Below, in pieces: positions 19,926 to 34,900 of a stretch of DNA of 64,000 nucleotides. Numbering within the stretch: position 1 is the stretch's first letter; each line of letters starts with the position of its first letter. The DNA comes from Nematopogon swammerdamellus (taxonomy: Eukaryota; Arthropoda; Insecta; Lepidoptera; Adelidae), in contig OX336350.1 in the NCBI GenBank assembly GCA_946902875.1, positions 21,752,048 to 21,816,047 on the forward strand. Reading direction: 5' to 3'. The position numbers and the translations under genes were made by a program. The notes under the pieces were generated by a model. That model made no database searches. It saw nothing but the letters and a program-made list of their open reading frames with translations, and was not told the origin of the DNA.

Positions 19926-22900
19926 GTGAGTCGCCGCCGTGCGCGCACCCCCTCCCACGCTGTCCCCGCCTCCAGCCTCCAGCTCCGCTCCCGGTAGTAG
20001 TGCCAGGCGGCCGCGCCGCGCCGCGCGCCACGTGGCGCGCGCGTGACAGGTGGCGACGAGACGAGCGAGAGCCGCAACACACATACATACATAATATTTA
20101 TAAATTACTAGCTGAGCCCGCGGCTCCGCTCGCGTGAAATTCGTATTCCAAAGAAGAATGTAAGTAACTAAGGGCGAGGCCGAAGGCCGAGCTGCGTTCA
20201 GGAAGACGATAAACCTTCTGGAAGAAGGGAAGGAACTAAGTGCGAGGCCGAAGGCCGAGCTGCGTTCAGGTAAACCAAAAACCCTCTTCCGCCTTCGGGC
20301 CTCGCCCTTAAAGACTTACTTTCTACGATAGAATATAATATCGTTTACTCAATCTATTTATTTCATAAAAATAAAAAAGTAATATTAATAACTAAAGAAT
20401 TAAACCTACCTAACAAACATTAAAATAACTATCAAAACGGGCATTTTCAAATGTTCTTAGAGCACTTGCGGCATTACCCCGCTGGATGGCAAGGCTTACC
20501 CTTTGAATGAAGTACATAAGCGCTTGATGGCGGGACACCAGTTGCGTCAACCAGCAGAGGCTCAAGCCTCTTTTGGCTTCACTGCTCCACGGACCGAGGG
20601 TTTCAACCGCAAACGCAACAAATTCGAAATCTTGAATTATATTTCTATATTTGCTGCGTTTGAGGCTCTCCGCCCCAGCCTCGGCCGCGCCAGCCGCTCT
20701 TGAAGATGTCCTAACGTGACTTGGAGCCAATGTGAGAACAAAAGTGGCTTCCCACATCAAAGAACTACCTTTAGTCCATGGCACTAAGGTGATAGCATCG
20801 GGCCTCTTGCCATCCAGCCGGGAATAACCGCGAGGTTCTAGGATGCACGGTATATTTTCCGTTAGAAGCGTGGACTTTATAATAAAATTTAAATTAAATT
20901 AACTCAATCTTAATATTAATTAACTTTATTCGAGATGGTTTAGCTTCTTCCTGAACGCAGCTCGGCCTTCGGCCTCGCCCTTAGTTACTTGATTTCTTCG
21001 AGATGGTTTATCATTTGTCAGAACGTAGCTCGGCCTTCGGCCTCGCCTTAGTTACTTACTTTCTTCAAAAATGTTTACCTTCTTCCTATACGCAGCTCGG
21101 CCTACGGCCTCGCCCTTAGTTACTTGCTTTCTTCGAGATGGTTTATGGTCTTCCCGAATAGAGCACGGCCTTCGGCCTCGCCTTTAGATACTTACTTTCT
21201 TCAAGATGGTTTAGCTTCTTCCTGAACGCAGCTCGGCCTTCGGCCTCGCCCTTAGTTACTTGCTTTCTTCGAGATGGTTTTTCAATTATCAGAACGTAGC
21301 TCGGCCTTCGGCCTCGCCTTAGTTACTTACTTTCTTCAAGATGGTTTAGCTTCTTCCTGAACGCAGCTCTGCCTTCGGCCTCACAATTAGTTACTTGCTT
21401 TCTTCGAGATGGTTTTAAATTATCAGAACGTAGCTGGGCCTTCCGCCTCGCCCTTAGTTACTTTCATCGAGAAAGAATATCGTTTACGTGAGCGCAGATC
21501 CGCCTTCGGGCCCGCCTTTAGTTCATTACTTTCTTTTTTTGAAATACGAATTTCACGCGAGCGAAGCCGCGGGCAACAGATATATAAATTTTATTGCACC
21601 AATGACAGCGACATAACTTCGACTTTCAATTATTATTTTTATTTATCAAACAATTTGTCACCGGCCAGCTCACGTCGAGATGACAGTTCTCTGTTGTCAA
21701 CATGACATTTAAAATTGTTTTTTACGTTTACTTTGGCTTACGTGATTTTTATTATATTTTTTAATTATTATGTTCATCCGGGATATACACTGTCACTATA
21801 AAAAGTTTCGTCAAATTCCGTTCAGTGGTTTTTGCGAGATGCGCGTACAAATAGACATTTTTGCATTTACGATTTTATTATATGTATAGAAAGAATAAAT
21901 ATGTATAGACTATTGTGTTCAAGTTATAAAAAAGAAGAACTGTCATTTTCGTTGTATCTACTTATTTTTAAATTTCGAATGAATATTGTATTCAAATTGT
22001 ATTTGCTGCCAGTTCTCAAGATATAATTATGTACTTTGGACTACGTGATTTTAAACGCGCAATAATGTTTATAATTGTAATTTTTTTTTTTTTTGTTATT
22101 TTTTTTTACGTATTATGTTAACCCGGCATATAAACTGCCACTATACAATGTTTCGTCTAATTCCGTTCAGTGGTTTTTGCGTGATGCGCGTACAGACAAA
22201 CAAACAAGCAAACAAAAATTTTAAAAACTGTTCTAACATGTTCAGTATCTCATTTTAAGCCACCCTGGTTAGTTTTTTTCCGAATACATTCAATGTACAG
22301 ACTTTCTTACCTCTACGATTTTATTATATGTATAGATACACGGTGTTGCAGTTGCCCCAGTAATATTTTTAACTGACATAAGGGGGTTATTCTATATGTG
22401 AAACTAAACACTTCTGTAGCAAAACAATAATTTTTTTAACAAAAATAAAATTTTTTCCATACAAATTTTAAATGCTAATGCAATTGCAAATTTTAATTCT
22501 ATTCTCAAAATGTATGGAGAGAAAAAAAAATTTTTTCTTCAAATTAAAAAGTCGTAGAACATAAGTTGTTCTATTTCACGTACAGAATCACCCCCTTCCG
22601 GGTTTTACGTTTGGGGTTGCAACACCGTGTATATAGGTCATACATACAAATGAGAGCTTTATCTAACTAAATATTTAACTAGGACGTTACAATGTTATGT
22701 TTCCTTTGCAGAATAGAATAGGTAGGCGAGTGAGCTCACTGAGGTAGGCATACCTACAGAACTAACACTGATACATCTCGTGCCCGCGAGCCTGGTCGAG
22801 GGCGCTGACAAAGCGCGGCAAGTCGTGACAAGTAGGTCAGGTACCCACTACCCACAGCTTACAGGTAGCGCGTGTCTCGGAATTCTCAGTAGAAGTTCGG

Positions 22901-25900
22901 CTCTGCGTAGAGTTTAGGGTTACATATTACGTGTTACATACACGTATCACGTGTCCTCGCAGCGACGCGCGCGCGGCGCGTCGCCTCAGCACAGTGCGGC
23001 GGCACTTAGGGAGCGCGCCACCTCGGGCTCGGCTCGGCAGTGACTGGGTTTGCCGGTCCTACATGTCACTACAAGCTTCACAACGTTGGAGGCTTGATCA
23101 AATACTCGACGCGACGCGACGCGACGCGACGCGACGCCCTAGCGAGTGACCGCACACCACACGCAGACAACGCTTTCACTGATAAGTATAGTTTTTATGA
23201 TAAACGCTATTAACAAATGGCGGAAGATCGGAAAAAAAACAACGACTGCTTAGCACAGCACGCACGTGCTACTCGCAGGTTCGCGGCGGCGGCGGTGTAG
23301 CGCGCGCGTCTGACATTATGTGCGCTGAGAGCAGGATCGATGACTTCTTTGTAAGTAGTGCCGCGTAAACAGAAGGTAACATTTCTTGGTCGCGTCATGC
23401 ATGGCCAGCGAAGATAATACAATTATTATATAAAATGTTGTTCCGTTCACATTGCACTGAGTAATGTGAGTGACCGGTCCCACACATTACAACTAAAATT
23501 TAAAGAAATCATATTATACAGAGTATTCGGCACATCAACCGACAAATTTTTTTTGTAGTCTAAGTGGGGTCATTTGCAACGTTTTGACCCATGATACCTT
23601 TTGTCAGATGTCACGTGGCATCGAGACACGATTTTTTTTTCTTTATTTTTGAAAATTACCAAAATCCCAGCTTTAAACCCTTGTAACTTTTTTGTTTATG
23701 ATTGTATCAGCACAAAATAAAATTTATTGAATTTTACAATGTATCCTTGTTCTAGAAAAAAATATAATTTGATGAAGTTCATACCATGAAAAGGTTTTAT
23801 GACCTCCCACAGTCCCGAGAACGAGTAAAAATATGATAGAATCTTAATTTCTTAATTTATAAAAAAAAAAAACTGACAGCAATTGATAGCTTCATTTTCT
23901 TTTAAAAAGTTTCCTAGTTTATGCCCTTTCCAACGGTATACCACATGTCATACAAATAATTCACTATGTGGTCAAAATTAGACACAGAGACAGAACAGAA
24001 CGACAAAATTAGGGATAATTTGCAAGAGTGCCCGCGCGACCGGTACATGTTCTAAATTTGAATATGCTCCCGAAAAAGCTCTCACTAAGGGAAGTGAGTG
24101 CCCGTGTTGAGTTTAAGCGCAAAAACGTAATAAGAATACCCTCCCACACGCTGGTTGCTGTTCATTTGGAACCACCCAGCAGGCACGCTCTACCCCCCAA
24201 TACATATATACCTACCTACATACGTGACTAAGTAACTTCAGAAATAAAATTACCATTATATTTCGTTATCATTGTAAACATATTTTTAAAGGGCACCTTG
24301 TTCGCCGATAGATTATAAATGCTGCCTACTGTGTGACATGACAGACTTACATACCTACTGATTAACTTTTCAATCGACATCATAAATATGTCAAACTTAT
24401 TCAACATTCCCTACATCACCTCCTCGACACTTTGACGTGTGTAGCTCTCGTGGTCCACGCCCGCGCCCGCCGCAACACCGCACCCACACGCACGTGTGTT
24501 TGCGTAAATCTACACTTGCAAAACTTACACTTCTGGAAGTTTTGGAAGGAAACTTGTGTTGGAAAAATATGTGAAAGTTTCTCCTGCACAACTCTGAGAA
24601 ATAATTTGACTGTTTAAACCGAACTTGCGTAAACTGGACTAGTAGTGCAAAGTTTACTTGAACGCGCGCGTGTGGCGTGAGCCGACGCACTTTGGTTCAG
24701 TAGTGTCTAAGCTGCTGCCTACTTGGGGAACTCCATGGGGAATGCTCGAAAGAGCTGTTTAACACGATCCCGCCGTCCCCTTTCCACCTCCACACAACGC
24801 GCACTGGGCAGGAATTGCATCCCTATACGCTTAACTTACCACGGATGCGTACCAATCGGCTCTGCAGATCTTTCCTCTACAGAACTGGTAAACTCTGGAA
24901 CGCTCTCCCTGCCCACATATTTACCCCCAAGTATAGTCTCGGGTCCTTCAAGAGAGGCGTGAATATCGCCTGTCAGGCCGGCATGGCATTCGCATCCCCC
25001 GCGTACGGCCGAATGTCCATGGGCGTCGTAAGACACCTTATGGGTGGCTCGGCGCCACATGTCGCGCTTAATATAAAAAAAATACTTCTACTGCTACCAG
25101 AAAAAAAAAACAATTTGCAGGTGCAAGCACACTTGAGCAATCTGTGGTCACCGTCTGTGTGGTCAGGATTACTCGCCCAAGTCTAGATTTGCGCAAGTAA
25201 GCAGTTACCATTACACTTGAAACAGAACGAGACAAACGATTCCCATTTGCTAAAACTTCTCTTTTAGACTTTGAAGTGGCTGGCGCTTCCTCGATAATTT
25301 GTTTGTTGAGGACGGAGCGAACTTGTACGAGTAAATACAAGCGAGTAGCTAAGCGCCGCCACCGCCACCGCGCCGGCAATGATGGGGGCGGGGCGGGGCG
25401 GCCTCGCAGGTATTGTAGCGCCTACGCGGCGGGGGCTGGGGCGGGGGCGGGGGCGGAAGTAATCGCCCCTGTATTCGCGCGCGGGGAATTAATCTCTAGC
25501 TAACGCACAGTAGGTAGGACACATGTCTAGGTCGCATCGCAAGTATCGAAACCCCTTGGGTTAAGGCCGTGACAAACGCCAACGACCTTGAGCATTCGGG
25601 AACTTCAAATTCCAAATTATTTTAGTTTATGTACCACTTTTTATAAGCCTCTAAATAGACTATCGATGAAAACTAAAATAAAAATTGGTAGGTACTTAGG
25701 TAGATATAGAAGATAAGTCGATAGGTGCATTTATACATATACATATTTAGGTACGTATGGTTAATTACGTCGATAATTTCGTGTAGGCGTTTTTTGTTTT
25801 TTATTTTTATCTCCTGTCGTGGTTACAATAATAAAATTTCAACAAGCCAGTTTTATCAGTGCTTTGTGACCATTGCATCAGTGGTATTGTAATTTTTTTT

Positions 25901-28900
25901 ATAGTAATTTTACTCATTATTAAAATAAACCAAACATCAACATTGTTGGTAAGAAACCAAATTTTATGTTGGTATTTTTTAAAAATTTTTTTTAATGTGT
26001 GCCAATTGGTCAGTTTTGGACTTTCTTTGCCGCAATTTTTGCGTATTTGGCGTTTATCACGGCCTTAGAACTCTATTTTCTGCTTGTGTTTACCGATCGT
26101 GAGTGCGTTTTTGTGAAATATCTGTCGCAGGGTTGGACTGGAATTCATATTACGTATATTGTTAAAGCTTTTTTAATATTATCAGTACTAGTTGCCTTTT
26201 CGTTTGTATGTACATAAAATGTACAACAAAATTATTTAACCATAAATAAAAATACTCACTAATGAGAATGATATCGTCAGCCGACTAACGCCGCACGGCG
26301 CGGCGGCGGCGGTCGCCGATCCTCACACCAGCTGCTACTATGCACGTAAGAGTTTCTCTACTCCGCGTCATTAACAAGCGCACCAGTAAGAACCGAGCCA
26401 ATGTTGCAGTGTCAAATTGGTTTTTATTTTTATGGAAACTGACACGGTTGGCGACATCACCTACAACATCCGTGATGTCAGCCCATAACACCGGGTGAAC
26501 TAGGTGCCACGTCAGCGCTTCCCTTCGGTAGTGCCGGCTACACTGAACTGGATGGAAAATACAAACTATTTACATAGCCGTTTCGACCGACCTTTCATTC
26601 AGTGCGGTGGTACCAACCCGAGTGGGTTAAACCCTACCACCTAGTAATATAAGAAGGGAGTCATATCCCTTGGTGTAAAAATTCGGTTGCATTTTCTGTT
26701 ATCGTATTTCGGCGTGGGTCGCGACTGTTCGCGCGCGACAGGGGCGGTGTGTCTCCAGACTTCTACGACGTGGCCCGGTCACGTGATCGGCGCCGCGTCG
26801 CGGGGACGCACAACGCGCATTATGTTTTCTCTATGGCGCCGGCCGACCGAGTCTTTCGTGATAATATTAGGTACCTATATAATAAATTCTTCGTCCGCTT
26901 TCTTGAGACTCTCAGCACATGCTAGCACTGGGTTAATATCAGTCCCCGCCCAAGTGCATCTCGGGACAGGGGATAGATATGTGGTGATGTATGCCTCTTC
27001 TTAATTAACTGTTTCACCATAATTTTCCTGTTGATTGAGTTCTTCTAAATATCCATTCAATACGTTTGTTACAAAAAAATATATATGTGGGCGCGAAATA
27101 ATTTTGTTAACGTGCAACACTTAAATATCTTGAAGAATGGCACTAGTGGCTGTACTGGTATTTATTGCCTGTATGTTGGTGGACCTGCACAAGCGCGCCT
27201 ATGTTCAATTTATTCACCATATTTAACTATTTGGCATTGGACCAATCACAATGCAGCGATTACTTCTAATTTTCGTCGCCAGGTGGCAGAATGTCTGCTG
27301 TAGAACAATATCAAGGTGATGCAGACTGAAGTTGGCTGCAAGCCCTGTTTACAGGTTTTTGAAGGAATTTCCGCAGATCTGAACTGAGAGTTGTCACACG
27401 TGGTTGTGTGAAACGTGCTCTGCAGATTTGCAAAATGGCCGACCCAAGCCATGAGGTGTTACCTGATGACATCACTGGGAGCCTTGCTCCGACATATATA
27501 TAAAAATAAAATATTGAATATAATATTATATAATATACATAATATAGTTTGCGCCATAATCATGACTTACCCTGAGGAGAAAACCATTAAGTGCTGGTAT
27601 TCATTGTAGAAGTTGAACCAAATGTTCGCTGTAGCCCGTTCCACACCTTTGTAAGCTCTATTCCTCATCTTGGTAAACGATGTACTCTCTTTGGACATGA
27701 TACACAGCTATGCAGACGACAGCACGGAGCACGAGGGCTGTGTTAAGGACTGGAAGAGTAGAGATTCGCGGCACAGGGAGGCTCAACGTTCAGTGATTGA
27801 TAAGGTCGATAACGTTCTCGGAAAAGTAGCTCTATGGGGCCAGGAGAACCTTGTCGCCTTCAACGTTAGTAAGGCTCAGTGCTGCGCTGCGCATTATCTG
27901 CTAAGGTCGATCCCTTTCCTTTTCAAGCTAGTTTCCAAGGCAGCGTCGTACCTGTCTCGGAGCACCTGAACCACCATTTCCAAAGACGCAGGTTTCCGAC
28001 AATTAATCGAGTCTAAGGCTAAAACAGCATCCAGAAAATTAGGAATACTTTTCCTCAATCGGTGGTTCTTCTCACCGGCACAACTATTCCTGTTCTACAA
28101 TACACAGATTAGGCCGGTGATGGAGTACTGCAGTTACATCTAGGAGGATAGACCCCAATATCTGCTTGCGTCCATGGACTATATACATCTGTCTTTTTGG
28201 TGAACCGAAACTAACAGATGGTCGAGTCTCAGACGATTGAATGACAGAATGGTCTCTGAGTCACAGATGATTTGTAGGTTCGCTTAGTCTGTTTTACAAA
28301 TACTATCACGGACTCTGCTCTGTGGAACTAGCATCCCTTATTCCCTGCCACCCGTCCTATCTCCGCATGACTCGTCGCAGAGAGATTCAGCATCCTTTTG
28401 TTGTTGAGCTTTGGAGAACCCATCGGTTCTCTAAATCGTTTCTTTGTCGCACCGCTTGGGTGTGGAACTGTCTTCCGTCGAGTGTGTTTCCCTTATCCTT
28501 TAACCGGGTGTCTTCAAACGTCTTATTAACAGACTACCCAGCCCAGCAACAGTCCGCTAATCTGCTGGCATGTCACCTAACTGAGCGTGGTTCTGTCGAC
28601 AGCAACATCATCGGTCTCTCGGTACAGCAACCCATGATTTTTTACATAAACCTAAAAACTAACCTTGCAGTTACTTTCAATGCTGCGAACATATTATCGG
28701 AATGAAATGACTCACACTAGTGCCCTTGAATTATTGTTGTTGATGTTAAATTTGTTAATATATTATTATACTAGTTATAATTTTATTAGTCGCTATGTGA
28801 CACCCAATTTCTACATTAAATACTAATGATAACATAATTCGTTAGAGAAGTGTTCCCAAACGACTTTAGTACATTTTAGCCGCATAACAATTCGCGGGCG

Positions 28901-31900
28901 TTCATTGAAGTTCATCACAAAAGAGTTCCGTCTCCCGTCCGACACTCAAGAAAACATAACTATTCAGAAAGAAGATACGGTGCGGCGGGAGCACGAGTAG
29001 GAAGTGTGCGATCTCTCGAGTCTCGAGGCGCGCCACCACCCTCACACCTTTGCTGCCGCTTGAATTCTCCTAATGTTTTTCATATAAGCTGGTCGGTGTA
29101 ATGACTGGAACAGGTACGGCGCGCGGCGGCGCGGCGCGTCGAGCGAGGCGGAGCGGTGCGCCGCCGCGCGACACGTCCCAGCCACTGTCCGCCCTAATTA
29201 TTTTTGTCCCAAGTAGGCAGGTAGGTACGCATGTATGTAGGAATATACATGTCGGTACGAACGAAGCTCTCTCTCTTTCGCCCACACGTGACTAAATGCA
29301 TATGTATATTTTTTGACATGGAATCAAATGACATATCTATTCTGTAGCACATTCAATAGTGGCGAGGGGGTATTCGCTGGAACTTGAGCGTAACGCGGGA
29401 GAATTGCTACGAGTATATATCGGTAAGTACATATAATAGCGAGGGCCGAGGCGTATGTTTGAAATACCTAACTATAAAAGAAGAATTATAGTTTAACATG
29501 TCATGACTGATGATGAGTCATCAGATTTTCGGCATTTTTTCTGATGTCGACAGTGGAAAAGTTGAACAGTCTCGAAGATTGTACACATAGTGAAATTCCA
29601 AAAATGCCAACTTGTAGGGAATATTATTCAACCAACCACACATAGCTGTACAGTACCTATGTGTTATGTAAACCATTTTTGTGAACATTAAATTTATTTT
29701 TATGTCCATAAAAATCTATCTGCCCTAAAGTAACCAACATTTACGTTATACATGTGTATTTATCATAAGTTGATAACTGACTGAAGCAAGGCAGCGCGTT
29801 TTTATTTTTTATTGATTTATTTAGGAGATACAAATAATTACATACATGTAGTCTGTAGTTATAAAGAAGGTAAACATATTATGATAATTAGCTATGTAAC
29901 AAGATTAACAAGCATTGCTCAAGTTACCAAAGAAGAAAGAAACATTTAGAGATTTAAAAGCACAAATAAATAATTCACAAACACTCATATTAAATAATGA
30001 ACTCGGCTTACCGGTGCGATAATGGCGAGCGCATCGCTGCAGCTCGACGTTTCGAGTCCTCTATGGGACCCGTTCTCAAGAGGACGTGCTAGCTCCTCCG
30101 GCGTGACGACGTGTGTGAGTGTGACGTGGCTAGCTGCCGGAGGAGCTAGCACGTCCTCTTGAGAACGGGTCCCATAGAGGACTCGAAACGTGGAGCTGCA
30201 GCGATGCGCTCGCCATCATCGCACCGGTAAGCCGAGTTCATTATTTAATAATTCACAAACAGTCACGAGAGCAGACACCTCACACCGCGTACTGTGCCTC
30301 ACACCACTCAGGGTTAGCACGCCTTTGGGTTTGATTAGCCGAAGCAGGCGTACTCGCCCGTCCGCTGCTCGGCTAGTCTAGAGTAGCGTCTGTGACCTCA
30401 GAAACAACAGAAGAGTGTTTGAGAATGAGGTCGAGGAGCGAACAGATAATCCGCCGGTGCACACTGCTTCGTCTGGCTGTAGTGAGGTTCGAACTTCGAG
30501 CGCTGCGCGCGGGGCTGGGGACACCACACTCTCTCTAGTCTCTGTGTAGTGAGCAGCGATTCCGATCTCTAGACCCCCTCCCCCCCTCACCGCTGAACCC
30601 GCTTGTACTTACCACTCTCCCGACTCGTCTCGCAGCCGCCGCCGCCGCCGCCGCTCTTTTATATAAGCTCCGATTTTTCGCTAATCGAAAATGATAACAT
30701 TGTATTGGGAGCGCTCAATGACAGCAGTTCTTAAGAATCGATTTATCAAGCGAAAGTTTCCATTGAAGATACGGAATACCGAGCGAAGTGCGCGTGGCGG
30801 GGCGGGGCGGGGCGGGGCGGGGATAGCGAGAACGATATCGGCTCAGAGCGACAATAGCTACATAGCGCACGCGTCACAAGCTCACAAAATATATTAAGTT
30901 TTCTTACACACGAATGAAACGTGTCATTATCCAAAAAATAATACAATTATTGCATTGCGAAAATTATCGAAAGAATTGTTATTTATCCTTTCAAACCAAT
31001 TGTTTTTTAAGCCCCGATGCAAAAGAAGGTGTTAGAAGTTTGAAGCCTACGTCTGTCTGTCTGTATGTGGCATCTTAATTCGCAAACAGATGAACCCATT
31101 TAGATGATTTTTTTATTATTAGAAAGCTGTTTGCTGGTTGACTGGGATGATTATTAGCTATATTTGTTATCAAGTAGGTGATCAAAAAATTACGTCTCTT
31201 AAAAAAACTTGGAATAAAAGTTTAATTGCAAATTTTAAAAACTCCCGACAAATCGACAACCCTTAAAAAGTCAAAAATAATTTGCATGTAGTAACTTAAG
31301 AGTCGGGATCGGTAAGTAAATAACCGCGCAGATTTGAGTTTTAATTTTATTTACTTAGCGGTCCCCCGGCGCCCCCGGCGGCGCCGCGACATCTTTATGT
31401 AACTAATAGGAAATTATTTTTGACTTTTTAAAGGCTGTGTCGGGGGTTTTTTTTAAATTTGTAATTTAACTTTTATTGCCAGTGCAGTAGTTTACAGGGA
31501 AGGTATGCTTACACTCGGCAGTGTGAAGTGAGCACACGCGTGCGCGGCGCTCTGTAGCTACTTGTAGGTAGATACTTGTAGGTAGTCGCTCCGAGTGGCT
31601 CGGAGGTAGGCGACGCACTCGAGCGGCGCGCGGACTGACTCGAGCCTCTATGTTGCAGCACCAGACCGCCGCACACGCCCTGGTGAGTCCACCCTCTACT
31701 TCTCTTCTCTTCTCTTCTCTTCTCTCTCTCTCCTCTTCACCTAGCACTCCGCATTCCCGCTCTTCTTCTTCTTCACCGCTCACGCGCGCTCGCGAACTCT
31801 CGCTCGCTTTACTCTCTTACATTATATACATACATAGATATTCCTCAGTAGTGCTGTGCACCTAGCTCACGCACACACCTCGCTCTCCTCGCGAGCTCGA

Positions 31901-34900
31901 TACATTTTATTTCAAAGAATAACTACTAAAATAATTATTTGTTGAATGACTATGAGTTATGGGCTCTTCACTGGACAGAGCCTCCAGAGCAACCGGCAGA
32001 GAGCTGTAGCGATTTGTGATTCTTAGAGCTGTTCTCAATATTAGGAAGTGTCCGCTATTGCGGTTTGCGCCAACGACATTCTACTTTCTAATTCGTTATC
32101 TTTTTATTTCGTTGATCTTTTCTTGATACTTTTTAATTAGTTGGTTTGCGCAGATTGCATACTCACATACTTACCCACATGGCTTCGTAGTTATTACATT
32201 TTATGCTTTCAGTACTAGGTGAGTAATTCCTCTCAGACTTCAAGGACAAACGCTCGCATGTACCTTCCGTTTCCGCTTCGTCGGGCAATCTGTTACTGCA
32301 TGAAGTTATCTAGTGACACTTACTATTAGTAGACAATGCTGATTCTAAAAATAAAACTAACAGCGGGACCAAACGTGCGGTTCTCCGGTATGCGGTTTCT
32401 CTGTCGTTATTGAGAGAATTAAAAATATATCCCGTGCTCGCACTCAAAGTTAAAAAAATTATTGTTATAATATAACATGGATATAATATACATAATATGT
32501 ATAGAGGTAAAGTTTAATTTTTTTTAATTTTCTTTATGTAAACCAGCATGGGTGGCTGTGCCGAGAGACCAATGGTGCAGTCGACAGTGCCAAAATCACG
32601 TCTCCTCGCGAAACCACGCTCAGTTAGGTGCCATGCCAGCAGATTTGCGGACTATTGCTAGGCTGTCCAGCCCGTTAATACGACGCTTGAAGACACCCAG
32701 GTTAAAGGATTCAGGAAATACACTCGCCGGAAGACAGTTCCACACTCTAGCGGTGCGACAAAGAAACGATTTAGAGAACCGATGGGTTCTCAAAAGCCCA
32801 ATGTCAACAACAAAAGGGTGCTGAGTCTCTCTGCGACGAGTCATGCGGAGGTAGGACGGGTGGCAGGGAATAAGGGATGCTAGTTCCACAGAGCAGCGTC
32901 CGTGATAGTATCTGTAAAACAGACTAATCGAACCCACAAATCGTCTGTGACTCAGAGACTCCAGAACATCTGTAAGTTTCGGGTCACCAACAAGACGGAT
33001 GGCTCGGCGCTGTATCGAGTCCAAGGACGCAAGCAGATAATGCGGACTACTCTCCCAGATATGACTGCAGTACTCCATAACCGGCCTAATCTGTGTTTTG
33101 TACAACAGGAATAGTTGTGCCGGTGAGAAGAACCGCCGATTTCGGAAAATTATTCCCAATTTTCTGGATGCAGTTTTGGCCTTAGACTCGATTAGTTGCC
33201 GGAAACCCACGTCTTTGGATATAGTGGTGCCCAGGAGGTCCAGGTGCTCCGAGACAGGTACGACGCTACCTTGGAAACTAGCTTGGAAAGGAAAGGGGTC
33301 GACCTTAGCAAATAATGCGCAGCACTGAGTCTTACTAACGTTGAAGGTGACAAGGTTCTCCTGGCCCCATATAGCTACTTTTCCGAGAACGTTATCTACC
33401 TTATCAACAACTGAACGTTGAGCCTCCCTGTGCCGCGAATCTCTACTCTTCCAGTCCTTAACATAGCCCTCGTGCTCCGTGCTGTCGTCTGCATAGCTGT
33501 GTATCATGCCCAAGGACAGAAGATCGTTTATAAATATTAAGAAAAGCGTAGGCGACAGCACAGAGCCCTGCGGAACACCAGCGTTGATTGGAAAGTCGTC
33601 CGATTTCGAGCCATCGATGGTAACGAAGATGGAACGACCCGCCAAAAAGCTGGCGATCCAGGTACATAGTTTGGGTGGAATGCCTAAGGACGGAAGCTTG
33701 CATAGGAGGCCTCGGTGCCAAACGCGGTCGAAGCAAAAAAAACACTATATTTTTACGTTCACGGTGACCGGTGCACGCTGTCGCTCGGGGTGAGCGCTGC
33801 AACTTCGTCCGGGTTAGATTAGGTTCAAGGTTGAGCCGGGTCAGGTCCGAGTTTAGCTTGAGTCCTAACTAGGTTAACTTAGGTCCAATGTTACGTTAGG
33901 TCGAGCATCTAAAGGTCAGGTCGACGTCAAGGCTAGCTAGCCAACAGACGAAAGCTTGACATGACCTCACCACAGCTGGCCAACGACCGCACCACCCGAA
34001 CCGCTGCGCTGGTGCGGTCTTAATACTTTGCTATAACATAAAATGCGCGCACCCTAAATCTGCCTAGATGTGGAGCAGAGTAGGCATATAGCTTAACTCC
34101 ACCCATAGTGTATAGTGTCCGAGCAGCATCCACAGCTCGCTACCTACTGACACGGACGGCCCGGGTCAGCTGCCATCCGGCCAATAAAAGTTTGAGAATC
34201 GGTGGTAGCTTGAGTGACAAAAAAATAAAACCGGGAAGGATGGTCAAATAAAAAAAACTAGATTAAATTGTTAATAGAATTTAATTGATACCTTCGTGGC
34301 CTCAGTCGTGATGGAAAATTGGCGCTAATTCAGCTTAAATTAATTCAACTGCTACCACAATAATCTTAGTAAGCTAAGGTAAAACAACAAATATTAATGC
34401 ATGAACATGCGCGGTAAGCAAGCTAAGCGCGACGTTGCTTGCTTGCTGCCACGATCGCCACATCAACTTAGCAACACAAATAAAGTTTACACACAAACAT
34501 CTCCACGCACGTGTTACAGTATGATTAGTCTTAATTTAACTTAGCTAAATTCATAATAACGAATCCGGCCGGTGTTGTGGACGATGAAGGAACTGCTATC
34601 GGAGTGCATGCGCTGTTTCCCCGCAACTGACATAAAGGCTGGGTCTATTCGATCGAGCGAGGTGGAGAAGACGTAAGGGACTAGTATATTGTGGCGGTCC
34701 TGTTGCAAAATCTGGTGCGCAGCTGATACTCGTGGTTGCTGCGGCAAACGCTCACCAAATCATCGGCTGACTGGCTCAACCACACAATGTTTTCGGTCCA
34801 GCAGTGGATACCGACGTCGGGGCACCCAACTAGCATAAACGTCTAGCCTGCCTGCAGCGAGCGGAGCTGCTCTAATAGATTGCAGTATACTCTACATATA

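Noticed and set aside
18930..20137. Nckx start at 18930 and the alternative-frame and antisense frames over exon 1
   Set aside because: The extra 91 residues are Arg/Ala/Gly low complexity from GC-rich 5' UTR. The other frames are shadows of exon 1, caused by high GC.
26687..27004. 105-codon plus frame in Nckx intron 1
   Set aside because: No similarity recognised and no splice phase compatible with the Nckx exons.
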